A DNA stretch of 24,234 nucleotides from UBA6181 sp016934015 (GTDB taxonomy: Bacteria > Bacillota_I > Bacilli_A > Acholeplasmatales > Acholeplasmataceae): assembly GCA_036584525.1 (NCBI GenBank), contig JAZHDG010000034.1, positions 1 through 24,234 of the forward strand, in the 5' to 3' direction. The notes beneath the pieces were generated by a model that searched no databases, was not told where the DNA came from, and saw only the letters and a program-made list of their open reading frames with translations. The translations under genes were made by a program, and so were the position numbers. Shown here piece after piece: positions 14,589-23,698 of the stretch (position 1 is its first letter; the number at the start of each line of letters is the position of its first letter).

Positions 14589-16016
14589 ATGAAAATTCTT
14601 TTTTGTAGTGCTGAAGCCTATCCATTCAGTAAAACTGGTGGACTCGCTGATATGGCTTATTTCTTGCCAAAATCATTGAAAAAACTAGGTCATGAAGTCA
14701 AAATAATAACACCTTATTACAAACAGATTTCCAAACATCACCAAAAAATGACAGAACTCGCTCGGTTTCCCATAAAGTTTGGCGGGTTAGAAACCATTGT
14801 GATCCTTTTTTCATTAACACATGAAGATATTGATTATATTTTTGTTCAAAACATGCATTATTTTGAACGTGATCTTCTCTATGGATATAGTGATGATGCA
14901 GAAAGATTTTCTTGTTTCTCCTATGCCATTTTAGAGGCTATGCGAGCGATTGAATTCTATCCACAAATTTTACATTTAAATGATTGGCAAACAGGTATGG
15001 TTCCATATTTACTCGATGAGCATTATCGTCATCAAAATGATTCATATTATAGTATTCACACGCTTTATTCCATTCATAATTTGGAATATCAAGGTTCATT
15101 TGACACATTTGTATCGCGTTTTTTCAATACTGATTTTAATTACACTTATATTCATTTTGAACGTGTAAACTTTATGAAAGCTGCGATTGAAAGAGCAACG
15201 AAAATTAATACAGTCAGTCCTTCTTATCGTGACGAAGTCATGACTAGTGAATTTGGATTTACACTTGATGGTGCATTGAATAATCGGCAAAAAGATTTCG
15301 TCGGTATTTTAAATGGTATCGATACAGATATTTATAATCCAAATACGGATTTTATGATTGATAAGACTTATAATTTAAAGACATATCGCAAAGGTAAATT
15401 AGCAAATAAAGAAGCTATCTTACATCACTTTAATCTTGATGTAGACTTAAATGAACCTTTAGTGGTTTATATTGGCCGACTCGCAACGCAAAAAGGGATT
15501 AATTTGATGACAAGAACTTTAGAGGAAGTTGTGGAATATAGTAATGCAAGATTTGTTTTAATGGGGTCAGGTAATGATTCTTACCAAGACTTCTTCCGCT
15601 ACTTATCTAATAAATATCCAAATCGTGTCAGCAATTATATTGGATTTAATGAAACTATTGCACATAAATTATACGCAGCTTCTGATATCTTCATGATGCC
15701 TTCAAGATTTGAACCTTGCGGTCTTGGCCAACTCATCGCAATGCGCTATGGTTCACTGCCATTAGTCAGAGAAACTGGTGGACTTAAAGATACCGTATTA
15801 CCATATAACATGTACACCGGTGAAGGTACAGGATTCTCATTTAGAAACTATGATGCTTTCGAATTTAAAGAAAAATTATTTGAAGCAATTCATCTTTATA
15901 AAGATCAACCAAAAATTTGGAACAAGCTCGTTATTCAAGCAATGAAACAAGATAATAGTTTGAAACAAATGGCTTTAGCTTACGAAGAGATTTACCAAAA
16001 TATATTAGGAGTGTGA
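14589..16016 (+). CDS. glgA: Glycogen synthase (ADP-glucose type, GT5)
   Basis: This 475-residue enzyme is close to the family length (about 477) and extends alpha-1,4-glucan chains from ADP-glucose. The N-terminal KTGGLAD (Lys15-Asp21) binds the sugar nucleotide; the GT-B C-terminal half has YIGRLATQKG, ARFEPCGLGQL (here with SRFEPCGLGQ) and VRETGGLKDTV. The ATG at 14589 has AGAAGGTGAT seven bases upstream. It stops four bases before glgC, whose ribosome site (AGGAGTGTGAAGAA) spans the end of this gene. No branching enzyme or phosphorylase is in the window. The terminal stop TGA is one of several showing standard code usage. Confidence 0.96.
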   Translation: MKILFCSAEAYPFSKTGGLADMAYFLPKSLKKLGHEVKIITPYYKQISKHHQKMTELARFPIKFGGLETIVILFSLTHEDIDYIFVQNMHYFERDLLYGYSDDAERFSCFSYAILEAMRAIEFYPQILHLNDWQTGMVPYLLDEHYRHQNDSYYSIHTLYSIHNLEYQGSFDTFVSRFFNTDFNYTYIHFERVNFMKAAIERATKINTVSPSYRDEVMTSEFGFTLDGALNNRQKDFVGILNGIDTDIYNPNTDFMIDKTYNLKTYRKGKLANKEAILHHFNLDVDLNEPLVVYIGRLATQKGINLMTRTLEEVVEYSNARFVLMGSGNDSYQDFFRYLSNKYPNRVSNYIGFNETIAHKLYAASDIFMMPSRFEPCGLGQLIAMRYGSLPLVRETGGLKDTVLPYNMYTGEGTGFSFRNYDAFEFKEKLFEAIHLYKDQPKIWNKLVIQAMKQDNSLKQMALAYEEIYQNILGV

Positions 16017-16020
16017 AGAA

Positions 16021-17247
16021 ATGGAAACTTTAGCTTTAATCCTTGCTGGAGGTAAAGGATCTCGATTAGATATCCTATCCCAAAGACGAAGTAAACCAGC
16101 GATGCCTTTTGCTGGTAAATTTAGAATCATTGATTTTGCATTAAGTAATTGTACTCAATCAGGCATTTATGACATTGGGATATTAACACAATATCTTCCA
16201 CTCTCATTAAATGAACATATCGGAAGTGGAAAACCATGGGACCTAGATCGAAGAGATTCTTCTGTTACGCTACTACAACCCCATAATTATTGGTATTTAG
16301 GCACTGCCGATGCTGTATTAAAAAACCTTGAATTCATTGAAAGACGGACACCAAAATATGTCTTAATTCTTTCTGGTGACCATATTTATAAGATGGATTA
16401 CCGTAAAATGATTCAAGTGCATATAGAAAAAAATGCATCTTTAACGATTGCTTGTCAACCCGTACCTCAAGAAGAAGTCTCAAGATTTGGTATCATGTCT
16501 ACCAATGAGCATGATGAAATTATTCATTTTGAAGAAAAACCAAAGACTTCAACATCAAACCTCGCATCGATGGGAATCTATTTGTTTGATTTTGAACTAC
16601 TTAAAAAAGTCTTACTTGAAATTAAACAAGAAGACTTAGATTTTGGTAAACATATTATTCCGCATTTAATCGAGTCAACTAAAAAAGAAGTTTATGCTTA
16701 TCTATTTAAAGATTATTGGATGGACGTCGGTACTTATGATTCATATTTAGATACGAATTTACAAATGACGAAAGATTACACAGAACTTGATCTATACGAT
16801 CCAACATGGAAAGTCTATACAAAGAGTGAAGATTTACCTCCTGTTAAAGTCTCCAGTGAAGCTACCTTACACAACAGCCTTGTATCAAATGGTTGTGTGA
16901 TTGAAGGCGCCGTCATTAATTCTGTATTAAGTCCAGGAGTTAGAGTTGGAAAAGGTGCCGTCATCAAAGATAGTGTCATTCTCAATAATGTTATCATCGG
17001 TGATTTAGTCACTGTTCACCGCAGTATCATCGATAAGAAAGTTATTATCGGAAGAAACACTTATGTTGGCTATGGTGATGACCTAACACCAAATAAAGCG
17101 AAACCTGATTTACTTAGAACTGGTATTACTGTAATCGAAAAAGGTGCAGTCATTCCATCAAATACAACGATTGGTCGAAATTGCCGGATCTTTAAAACAG
17201 GTAAGTTTACATCGAAACATATTCCAAGCGGTTCAACGCTTGAATAA
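16021..17247 (+). CDS. glgC: Glucose-1-phosphate adenylyltransferase (ADP-glucose pyrophosphorylase)
   Basis: The protein is 408 residues. It makes ADP-glucose from ATP and glucose-1-phosphate, supplying GlgA. Visible family blocks are LILAGGKGSRL at the nucleotide site, SKPAMPFAGKFRIIDFALSN, PHNYWYLGTADAV, LILSGDHIYKMDY and HFEEKPK. The C-terminal third contains the hexapeptide left-handed beta-helix (VRVGKGAVIKDSVI and similar turns). Slight variation at the first loop (LDILSQRRSKPAMP instead of the usual LTxxRAKPAVP) is mild. The gene order glgA-glgC is opposite to the common glgB-C-D-A-P arrangement, and no GlgD paralogue is present. The 17248-17278 terminator ends the transcript. Confidence 0.96.
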   Translation: METLALILAGGKGSRLDILSQRRSKPAMPFAGKFRIIDFALSNCTQSGIYDIGILTQYLPLSLNEHIGSGKPWDLDRRDSSVTLLQPHNYWYLGTADAVLKNLEFIERRTPKYVLILSGDHIYKMDYRKMIQVHIEKNASLTIACQPVPQEEVSRFGIMSTNEHDEIIHFEEKPKTSTSNLASMGIYLFDFELLKKVLLEIKQEDLDFGKHIIPHLIESTKKEVYAYLFKDYWMDVGTYDSYLDTNLQMTKDYTELDLYDPTWKVYTKSEDLPPVKVSSEATLHNSLVSNGCVIEGAVINSVLSPGVRVGKGAVIKDSVILNNVIIGDLVTVHRSIIDKKVIIGRNTYVGYGDDLTPNKAKPDLLRTGITVIEKGAVIPSNTTIGRNCRIFKTGKFTSKHIPSGSTLE

Positions 17248-17278
17248 AAGAAGGAACTTCGGTTCCTTCTTTATTTTT
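17248..17278. terminator. Bidirectional terminator with a C(UUCG)G loop
   Basis: GAAGGAAC (17250-17257) pairs with GTTCCTTC (17262-17269) around TTCG, the exceptionally stable UUCG tetraloop, with A and T flanks on both sides. It ends glgC on the plus strand and recD2 on the minus strand. Confidence 0.92.
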
Positions 17279-19475
17279 ACATAAAATCATAAGGTGATAG
17301 TTCTTCTTGTTCAACGATAATATCTTCATTTAATCGTTTAGCAAGTGTTGTTTTTCTTTTTTCTGATAGATGATTTGCAGCGTAGATTAAAAGCTGCATG
17401 TCACCTAAAATGATTAAATATTTTTTAGCACGTGTAATGGCTGTATAGATTAATTCTTTTTTTAACATGTGCATGAAGTTTCGAACCATTGGCATGATGA
17501 CAATCGGATATTCACTTCCTTGGGATTTATGAATACTCATGGCGTAAGCGAGATTGAGATCTTCTAAATCTGATTTTTCATAAGTCACTTCATGTTGATC
17601 AAATGAAACGACGAGATAAGGTTGATCACTCGAATTATAGCGAATATCCTTAATCACACCTAAATCACCATTCATAATAAGACGTTCAGGATCATTGGTA
17701 AGTTGAATGACTTTATCACCAATTCGATAATTTTTATCGCCGTAAGTGATTTGATCTTTGGTATTTGGATTAAAGGTTTCTTGGAGTGTTTGATTTAAAG
17801 TATCAATGCCTAAATCGCCTTTATACATAGGAGCTAATACTTGAATGTCTTCATAAAGTTGATAACCCTCTTTTAGTGCACCTTTGATTTGTTCAATCAA
17901 AACGTGCATAATTTTACTGGTATGTGCTTTATAAAGATAGACATCTTGATCTGATGACAAGTCATGAGGGCTTAGATTTTGCTCATTGACGAGCTGAGCT
18001 AAACGAATGATTTTAGAGTCTTTTGCTTGTCTGTGAATCTGTTCGAGTCTCACGACAGGTAGCATTTTTGATTCAATTAAATCGGATAAAAACTGACCAG
18101 CACCTACAGAAGGTAATTGATCAACATCACCAACAATGACAACTTGGCATGATGTTTTAATTGCAGAAAAAAGTTTATGTGCTAAGTTAAGATCAATCAT
18201 TGAAGCTTCATCAATAATAACTAAATCATAGGGTAATTGATTGAAAGCATCATAGCCAAACATGCCATCATAGTTATAACCCAAATGTCGATGTATGGTC
18301 TTAGATTCAAGGTCTAGTAAATCACTCATACGTTTCGCTGCACGTCCTGTTGGAGCCATTAAACCAATTTTTTCATAGATTTGTGGATTTTTATAATTTA
18401 ATTGATGATAAATTCGATAAACTTCCAATAATCCATCAATAATGGTCGTTTTCCCTGTTCCTGGTCCTCCAGTGATGATGGAAATCGAAGATTGAAGAGA
18501 AGTCATGATGGCTTCCTTTTGTGCATCTGTATAGATCATATTTCTTTCAATTTCAACCATATCAAGAAGTGTTTTTCCATAGGCTTCATCAAATTCCAAC
18601 ATTGTTTTTGAAATATTTAAAATGTGTGATGCACATTCGATTTCTTGAATATAGGTTTGTTTCAAATAATAACGATCATCTTCACATACAATTTTCTGAT
18701 CTTCAACTAAGATATGAAGCATGGATTCAATATTAACTTCTTCTCTTAAAATTTCATTTGTAATCTTTGATAACGCATCATATGTCAAATAACAATCACC
18801 ATTCTGATAGGCAATTTGTTGTAATGCATATTGAATGGAAGCTTTAATTCTTCGTTCATCATGGGTGTCAATCCCTAATTTTTGAGCGATTTCATCGGCT
18901 TTGATAAAACCAATACCCTCAATCTCATCTATTAAGCGATAAGGATTTTCTTTTAACTTTTCTAAGGTTGCTAACTCATATTTCTTGATCAATTTCATAG
19001 CTAATTTCATCGTTAAATCATAACCATAAAGTTCAACTAAAATATGCTCATTGGTTTGATGTTCTTTGAGTTGTTGGTATAATTTTTCAATTCGAACAGC
19101 CGACAATCCAACTTCTCTTAAAATCTTTTTATCCTCTAAAATCTTTTGGATAGCATCTGCACCCAATGTATCGACAATCTTTTCAGCTGTCTTGGGGCCA
19201 ATCCCATGAAAAAATGAGGAAGACAAATAACTGATCACACCACTTTTGGATTGTTCAGACATACGCTTGTAGGAACTGATCTTGAGTTGTGCACCATAAC
19301 TTGGATGTGTTACCCATTCACCATTAAATTCATAATCAAAATCTTCACTAAAAATGGGAAAATAGCCAACGATTGTAACTTCTTGTTGACCTTCAATATT
19401 TAGTTTTGCAATCGAATATCCATTTTGTTCATTATGAAACATATAATGCTTAACGCGTCCTACTAATGTCTCCAT
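17277..19475 (-). CDS. recD2: RecD2-type ATP-dependent DNA helicase
   Basis: The protein is 732 residues, typical for RecD2, which acts without RecBC in 5'-3' unwinding and DNA repair. The order is an N-terminal OB-like region, helix-hairpin-helix repeats near 90-200 (FFHGIGPKTAEKIV and IEGIGFIKADEI), Walker A GGPGTGKT (336-343), DEAS Walker B (422-425), GDVDQLPSVGAG (about 449-460), and C-terminal motifs AMSIHKSQGSEYP and TAITRAKKYLIIL. The N-terminal extension distinguishes it from the RecBCD subunit. The ribosome site GAGGTT precedes the ATG. A 42-bp gap with a hairpin separates it from mnmA, so expression may depend on read-through. It is last in the nadD-nadE-mnmA-recD2 line. Confidence 0.95.
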   Translation of the reverse strand: METLVGRVKHYMFHNEQNGYSIAKLNIEGQQEVTIVGYFPIFSEDFDYEFNGEWVTHPSYGAQLKISSYKRMSEQSKSGVISYLSSSFFHGIGPKTAEKIVDTLGADAIQKILEDKKILREVGLSAVRIEKLYQQLKEHQTNEHILVELYGYDLTMKLAMKLIKKYELATLEKLKENPYRLIDEIEGIGFIKADEIAQKLGIDTHDERRIKASIQYALQQIAYQNGDCYLTYDALSKITNEILREEVNIESMLHILVEDQKIVCEDDRYYLKQTYIQEIECASHILNISKTMLEFDEAYGKTLLDMVEIERNMIYTDAQKEAIMTSLQSSISIITGGPGTGKTTIIDGLLEVYRIYHQLNYKNPQIYEKIGLMAPTGRAAKRMSDLLDLESKTIHRHLGYNYDGMFGYDAFNQLPYDLVIIDEASMIDLNLAHKLFSAIKTSCQVVIVGDVDQLPSVGAGQFLSDLIESKMLPVVRLEQIHRQAKDSKIIRLAQLVNEQNLSPHDLSSDQDVYLYKAHTSKIMHVLIEQIKGALKEGYQLYEDIQVLAPMYKGDLGIDTLNQTLQETFNPNTKDQITYGDKNYRIGDKVIQLTNDPERLIMNGDLGVIKDIRYNSSDQPYLVVSFDQHEVTYEKSDLEDLNLAYAMSIHKSQGSEYPIVIMPMVRNFMHMLKKELIYTAITRAKKYLIILGDMQLLIYAANHLSEKRKTTLAKRLNEDIIVEQEELSPYDFM

Positions 19476-19491
19476 ATTAACCTCATCTTTT

Positions 19492-19519
19492 ATGTAAAAG
19501 AGGAACTGATTGTTCCTCT
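19492..19519 (-). terminator. Hairpin terminator or attenuator after mnmA
   Basis: On the minus strand AGAGGAAC pairs with GTTCCTCT around AATCA, followed by TTTTAC. It overlaps the mnmA stop and lies between mnmA and recD2, so it may partly terminate before recD2. No separate recD2 promoter was seen. Confidence 0.65.
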
Positions 19520-20645
19520 AACTATATTGACGTTTAACTCCTTGAAAGTATGCTTCATGAATAAATCCTGAACCTAAACATACCTCATCTAAATAAAATG
19601 CGCATACCTGACCAGGTGTAACAGACCTCACACCTTGTGGGTATTTGACGTTAATGGTATGTTCATCAATCCATTCAACAAAAACCTCATGGTCTTGTTG
19701 ACGATAACGAAACTTCGCTGTCATTTTTCCACTCAGTTTTTTCCCACGCCAGATCACATCTGTAATGATTGCTTCATCAGAAACTAAATAAGGGTGATCT
19801 CCATTTGGCTCAACATAAAGCGTATTAGTCTTTAAGTCTTTCCCAACGACAAACCACGCACCAGATGCTTCCTTAGATCCACCAATGCCTAAACCTTTTC
19901 TTTGACCAATTGTATAGTTCATAAGTCCTTGATGAGGTTTCACATAAGTTCCATCAAGTCTTTTCATGTCTCCAGGCTGGGCTGGTAAATAATTACTTAA
20001 AAACTCATTAAAATGTCTTTCGCCAATAAAACAAATGCCGGTAGAATCTTTTTTCGTCGCGGTGTGAAGACCTTGCTCAATTGCAATCTTCCTTACTTCT
20101 TTTTTGTCTAAATGGCCTATTGGAAATAAGACGTTTTTAAGTTGTTCAGATTTTAATTGAGATAAAAAGTAACTTTGATCTTTATTGCTATCGAGCCCAC
20201 GTAATAGTCTTGGATTCCCTTCGGTTTCATCAACTCTTGCATAGTGACCCATCGCGATATAATCTGCATTTAATGTCTTCGCATAATCTACAAATGCTTT
20301 AAATTTAATCTCATTATTACATAATACATCGGGATTTGGCGTGCGATTTTTTTCGTATTCACTCAAGAAATACTGAAAAACACGATCCCAATAATCTTCA
20401 ATGAAATCAACTCGTCGCAAAGGTATTTGTAATTTTTCAGCAACCAATTTCGCATCTTGAAAATCCTTTTCTTGTTCACAAAGATCATCATATGCTTTTG
20501 GATTACCTTTAATGTCAAGGTTAGTTGCAGAGTCCCAGTTGCGCATAAAGACAGCTTCGACATCATAACCGTCTTTTTTTAATAAATAGGCAGCAACACT
20601 ACTATCAACGCCTCCACTTAAACCAATAATTACTTTTTTCTTCAT
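19518..20645 (-). CDS. mnmA: tRNA-specific 2-thiouridylase MnmA
   Basis: The protein is 375 residues and thiolates U34 of tRNA(Lys, Glu, Gln) in the cytoplasm, using ATP and a sulfur carrier. The PP-loop SGGVDSS (10-16) binds ATP, and the two catalytic cysteines are visible at about 109 (VLCNNEIKF) and 205 (STGICFIGER). The GTG-free ATG at 20645 is four bases after the nadE stop, whose end supplies a weak ribosome site (AAGTGAG). It is therefore probably cotranscribed with nadD and nadE. A cysteine desulfurase partner is not in the window. The hairpin at 19492-19519 lies immediately downstream. Confidence 0.96.
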   Translation of the reverse strand: MKKKVIIGLSGGVDSSVAAYLLKKDGYDVEAVFMRNWDSATNLDIKGNPKAYDDLCEQEKDFQDAKLVAEKLQIPLRRVDFIEDYWDRVFQYFLSEYEKNRTPNPDVLCNNEIKFKAFVDYAKTLNADYIAMGHYARVDETEGNPRLLRGLDSNKDQSYFLSQLKSEQLKNVLFPIGHLDKKEVRKIAIEQGLHTATKKDSTGICFIGERHFNEFLSNYLPAQPGDMKRLDGTYVKPHQGLMNYTIGQRKGLGIGGSKEASGAWFVVGKDLKTNTLYVEPNGDHPYLVSDEAIITDVIWRGKKLSGKMTAKFRYRQQDHEVFVEWIDEHTINVKYPQGVRSVTPGQVCAFYLDEVCLGSGFIHEAYFQGVKRQYS

Positions 20646-20649
20646 AAAC

Positions 20650-22506
20650 TCACTTCACTTTAACATCCGATGGTAAACGATATTGTCCTCTTGGAGATAA
20701 TGAAATACCAAGGATTTTAGGTCCTTCAGGTAAGGTTTGACGCTTAAACTGTTGTTCATAGAAACGTTTAAAGAAACGATCAACATAATGTTTAGCTTCC
20801 TTTTTCGTCGTATCAAAAGCATAGGTTAACAACCATTGGATTTTATCTTTATCTGCACCACATTCTAAATGATGATACAAAATAAAATCATTCATATCAT
20901 AGCGTCCAATAACTTCTTCAGTTTTTTGATCTTTAAGTAATTCAGGAGAAATCGGAGATGAAAGGACCTCATTTAATAAATCTTTAATTGATTGATACTC
21001 ATGATTTGAATGGTATTCAATTAAAGCTTTGATCCATGTTTTTGGTAAACCTGCATTAATGGCATACATGCTCATTTGATCACCATTATATGTCATGAAG
21101 CCTAAAGCAATCTCTGATAAATCACCGGTGCCTAAAACAAAACCACCATGTTTATTTGCTAAATCCATTAAGATCATTGTTCGCATCCGTGCTTGAGCAT
21201 TTTCAAAAGTCACATCAATTTGATTATGCTGAATGGATTTTAAATGAAGATCCACAGATTCTTTAATTTTAATTTTTAAACTTGTAACTTCTAATTTAAG
21301 CATAAGTTCTTCTGCAATTTTTAAACTTCTAGATGAAGTTGCAGAAGCAGGCATTGTCACTGCAATAATGTCTTTTGTACTGCGATTCAGTTTTTTCATG
21401 GCTTGATGACTGACCAATAAAGCGAGTGTTGAATCAAGACCACCAGAAATACCAATCACAATTTTATTTGCAGATGAGGGTAGTGATTCTAAACGATTCA
21501 TTAAAGCATAAACTTGAAGCTGATTTGCTTCAAAAAAACTATCTAAAGGATTGTGTGTTTCTAAAAATGGAAATGAATTTACTTTATGTTCAAAATCAAA
21601 TGTTTCGGATTCACTCATGTTGAATTGAACAAATGCATATTCATGTTGTATGAGCATATGCATATCACGGTATGTACTATCCATTCGTTTTTGATAATTA
21701 ATAGCCTTTAAGTCAACATCCGCCACCAAAACACTTGATTCCATCAAGAATGTTCGGTCTTCTGCAATTAACTGACCAGAACAACAGATAAGTTTGTGTG
21801 GTGAAAATACAACTTCTGAAGTTGATTCAAAATGACCTGTGCTGGTATAAACATATGCGGTCATTTGTTTTCTCGAATGATCTAAAACTAGTGTTTTTCT
21901 AACTGCTGGTTTATTGACTCTTTCAGTCGATGCAGACAAGTTAAAAATAAGGTTAGCTCCTGCTAAACTCATGTCATCTGATGGTGTGTATGCTGCCCAT
22001 ACATCTTGACATATTTCAACACCAAAACGAATGCCATCTGCTTCATCCTCAAAAATCAAATAACCAAATGGTACTTGTTCACCGAAGAGTTGAATCGATT
22101 TGATTTCAGTTTTAAATCCTGTATGGAACCAGCGTTTTTCATAGAATTCATGATAGTTTGGTAAATAGTGCTTTGGCACCACACCTAAAATTTTATTTCC
22201 TTGAAAAATGATGGCACAATTATAAAGAATACCATAGAGTTCTAATGGAGCACCAAGAATATAAATGCCTTTAAATGTTGTTTCTTCCATGATGTTTTTA
22301 AGAGCATTTTTAGCTTTGTCTATGAAAGATTCTTGGTAAAAAAGATCGCTTGCAGAGTAGCCAGTAATCGTTAATTCTGGAAATACTATCGCTGATGCTT
22401 TTGTTTCATTTAAGATTTTTAAAATCTCTTTTTGATTGAAATCAACATCACCAACAATGATTTTAGGTGTTGCTGCTGCAACTTTCAATATTCCATGTTT
22501 AAACAT
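20650..22506 (-). CDS. nadE: Glutamine-dependent NAD+ synthetase
   Basis: This 618-residue two-domain enzyme is the long, glutamine-dependent form. The N-terminal nitrilase domain hydrolyses glutamine: catalytic Glu44 (FPELTITGYS), Lys112 (VPKHYLPNYHEFYEKRWF) and Cys166 (FGVEICQDVW). The C-terminal synthetase contains SGGLDST (354-360) and GTGDLSEIALGFMTYNGDQMSM. It amidates nicotinic acid adenine dinucleotide to NAD+. The ATG follows AAGGAGTAG, the last codons and stop of nadD, so translation is coupled and the two enzymes catalyse successive steps. It is nearly overlapped by mnmA downstream. Confidence 0.96.
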   Translation of the reverse strand: MFKHGILKVAAATPKIIVGDVDFNQKEILKILNETKASAIVFPELTITGYSASDLFYQESFIDKAKNALKNIMEETTFKGIYILGAPLELYGILYNCAIIFQGNKILGVVPKHYLPNYHEFYEKRWFHTGFKTEIKSIQLFGEQVPFGYLIFEDEADGIRFGVEICQDVWAAYTPSDDMSLAGANLIFNLSASTERVNKPAVRKTLVLDHSRKQMTAYVYTSTGHFESTSEVVFSPHKLICCSGQLIAEDRTFLMESSVLVADVDLKAINYQKRMDSTYRDMHMLIQHEYAFVQFNMSESETFDFEHKVNSFPFLETHNPLDSFFEANQLQVYALMNRLESLPSSANKIVIGISGGLDSTLALLVSHQAMKKLNRSTKDIIAVTMPASATSSRSLKIAEELMLKLEVTSLKIKIKESVDLHLKSIQHNQIDVTFENAQARMRTMILMDLANKHGGFVLGTGDLSEIALGFMTYNGDQMSMYAINAGLPKTWIKALIEYHSNHEYQSIKDLLNEVLSSPISPELLKDQKTEEVIGRYDMNDFILYHHLECGADKDKIQWLLTYAFDTTKKEAKHYVDRFFKRFYEQQFKRQTLPEGPKILGISLSPRGQYRLPSDVKVK

Positions 22507-22509
22507 AAT

Positions 22510-23073
22510 CTACTCCTTGTATAGTTGATGCTTGTTAATATATTCATTCACATTTTGTGGAATTAAGTTCATTTGATGATGTGGATTTACTCGAAACATC
22601 GTTGCGGATATGTCCATATTAAAATCGATAAATGTAAAATTATCCTTCAAAGTAGAATACTTTCTCTGAAACTCTACTTCATTCATATGTCCATTTCTTT
22701 TCATGATAATAAATGGGTATTTTTTAATAAGTTCATCTGATCGAATCCAAGTATGAATAGTTTCAAGTTGATCTTGTCCAATGACAATATATAAATCTTG
22801 ATAAGTTTTTTCTAAAATATTTAAAGTTCCGATTGTTCCATGAAACGGATGAACCCCTTCAATCGTTGATAAAATGACAGAATCATAAGATTCAATCATA
22901 AGTTTTACCATCTCAACACGATGAAAAAAAGGGGCTAAATCATTCTTCCGGTAATCATCTCCAACCGGTACAACGATAATTTTAGCCTCTGGATAGAGGT
23001 TATTTAGTTTTTCTAAGATAGCTTGGTGTGCAATAGTTGGTGGGTTGAATGAACCACCATAGATAAGTATCAT
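22510..23073 (-). CDS. nadD: Nicotinate-nucleotide adenylyltransferase
   Basis: The protein is 187 residues, normal for NadD, which joins ATP and nicotinate mononucleotide to make deamido-NAD. The N-terminal GGSFNPPTIAH (6-16) and the C-terminal ISATMFR (155-161) are the two nucleotidyltransferase motifs. The start follows GGTGAT, nine bases upstream. Its final codons AAG GAG TAG form the ribosome site for nadE three bases away. Unlike many Bacillota, yqeK and rsfS do not follow; nadE, mnmA and recD2 do. A minus-strand TATAAT (23089-23094) exists, but the implied leader would be only about eight bases, so no promoter is assigned. Confidence 0.95.
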   Translation of the reverse strand: MILIYGGSFNPPTIAHQAILEKLNNLYPEAKIIVVPVGDDYRKNDLAPFFHRVEMVKLMIESYDSVILSTIEGVHPFHGTIGTLNILEKTYQDLYIVIGQDQLETIHTWIRSDELIKKYPFIIMKRNGHMNEVEFQRKYSTLKDNFTFIDFNMDISATMFRVNPHHQMNLIPQNVNEYINKHQLYKE

Positions 23074-23172
23074 GAAATCACCAATATTATTATATAATAT
23101 TTTCTTCTATAATCCTATAAAATCCAGTGTAGAAAGAAATAATCATCTTAATCATGCATAAAAGCATATTTC

Positions 23173-23201
23173 TTTAAATCATTTCTAAATACTGTTATAA
23201 T
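23173..23201 (+). promoter_or_regulatory. Promoter of the Fur-like regulator
   Basis: TTTAAA (23173-23178), 17 bases, then TGT-TATAAT with an extended -10 (TATAAT 23196-23201), 38 bases before the ATG. Confidence 0.7.
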
Positions 23202-23239
23202 TAACATGTAATATAAATATTCACTAGGGAGTGAAGTAA

Positions 23240-23662
23240 ATGGACGCAAAAGAACGTTATTTTCAAAAAATCCGCAAACAAAATATGCGATTAACTAAAA
23301 GTCGTAAAGCTATGATCGAAATCCTTGAAAATCAGCATCTAACATTTAAAGAAATACAACGAGAACTTGCTAATCGTGGTTTTTACAATGTTTCAACCAT
23401 CTATAACAATTTAGAGTTTTTCATGGATCAAAAAATTGTTGTAGAAATCTATATTAATGACACCAAATATTACGATCTTGCAATGGGAAACCCAATGCAT
23501 AGCGCTGATAGTCATATTCATATCATGAATAAGGAAACCAATGAAATTACGGAAGTCAATAGCCCCGATATTTTCGAATACTTAAGCAATCATAAAGCAT
23601 TTAAAGATTTAGATTTAGAGTACATTCGAATAATTATTTCAGCTGCTAGAAAGCGTAAATAA
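23240..23662 (+). CDS. Fur-family transcriptional regulator without cysteines
   Basis: The protein is 140 residues. The N-terminal winged helix is seen in RLTKSRKAMIEILENQHLTFKEIQRELANRG and VSTIYNNLEFFMDQKIVVEI, the Fur/PerR helix-turn-helix where the STIYNNLE recognition helix is typical. The dimer/metal half is short: HSADSHIHIMN replaces the usual HHHHLIC-CG, and no cysteine occurs anywhere, so the CxxC structural zinc sites of Fur, Zur and PerR are absent. Function is therefore unassigned among metal, peroxide or other sensing. The ATG follows GGGAGTGAA, and an extended -10 TATAAT lies upstream. It is a single-gene unit ending at 23670-23698. Confidence 0.85.
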   Translation: MDAKERYFQKIRKQNMRLTKSRKAMIEILENQHLTFKEIQRELANRGFYNVSTIYNNLEFFMDQKIVVEIYINDTKYYDLAMGNPMHSADSHIHIMNKETNEITEVNSPDIFEYLSNHKAFKDLDLEYIRIIISAARKRK

Positions 23663-23669
23663 AAATATA

Positions 23670-23698
23670 AGCATGGTGATGCACACCATGCTTTTTTT
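23670..23698. terminator. Bidirectional terminator
   Basis: AGCATGGTG (23670-23678) pairs with CACCATGCT (23684-23692) around ATGCA, followed by seven T. The left side offers a minus-strand TTATATTTTTA tail for mgsA, whose stop it abuts. Confidence 0.9.

Noticed and set aside
23074..23160. Imperfect TTCTA...TAGAA repeat near the nadD-Fur divergent gap
   Set aside because: The arms are short, interrupted and AT-rich, so it is likely chance.
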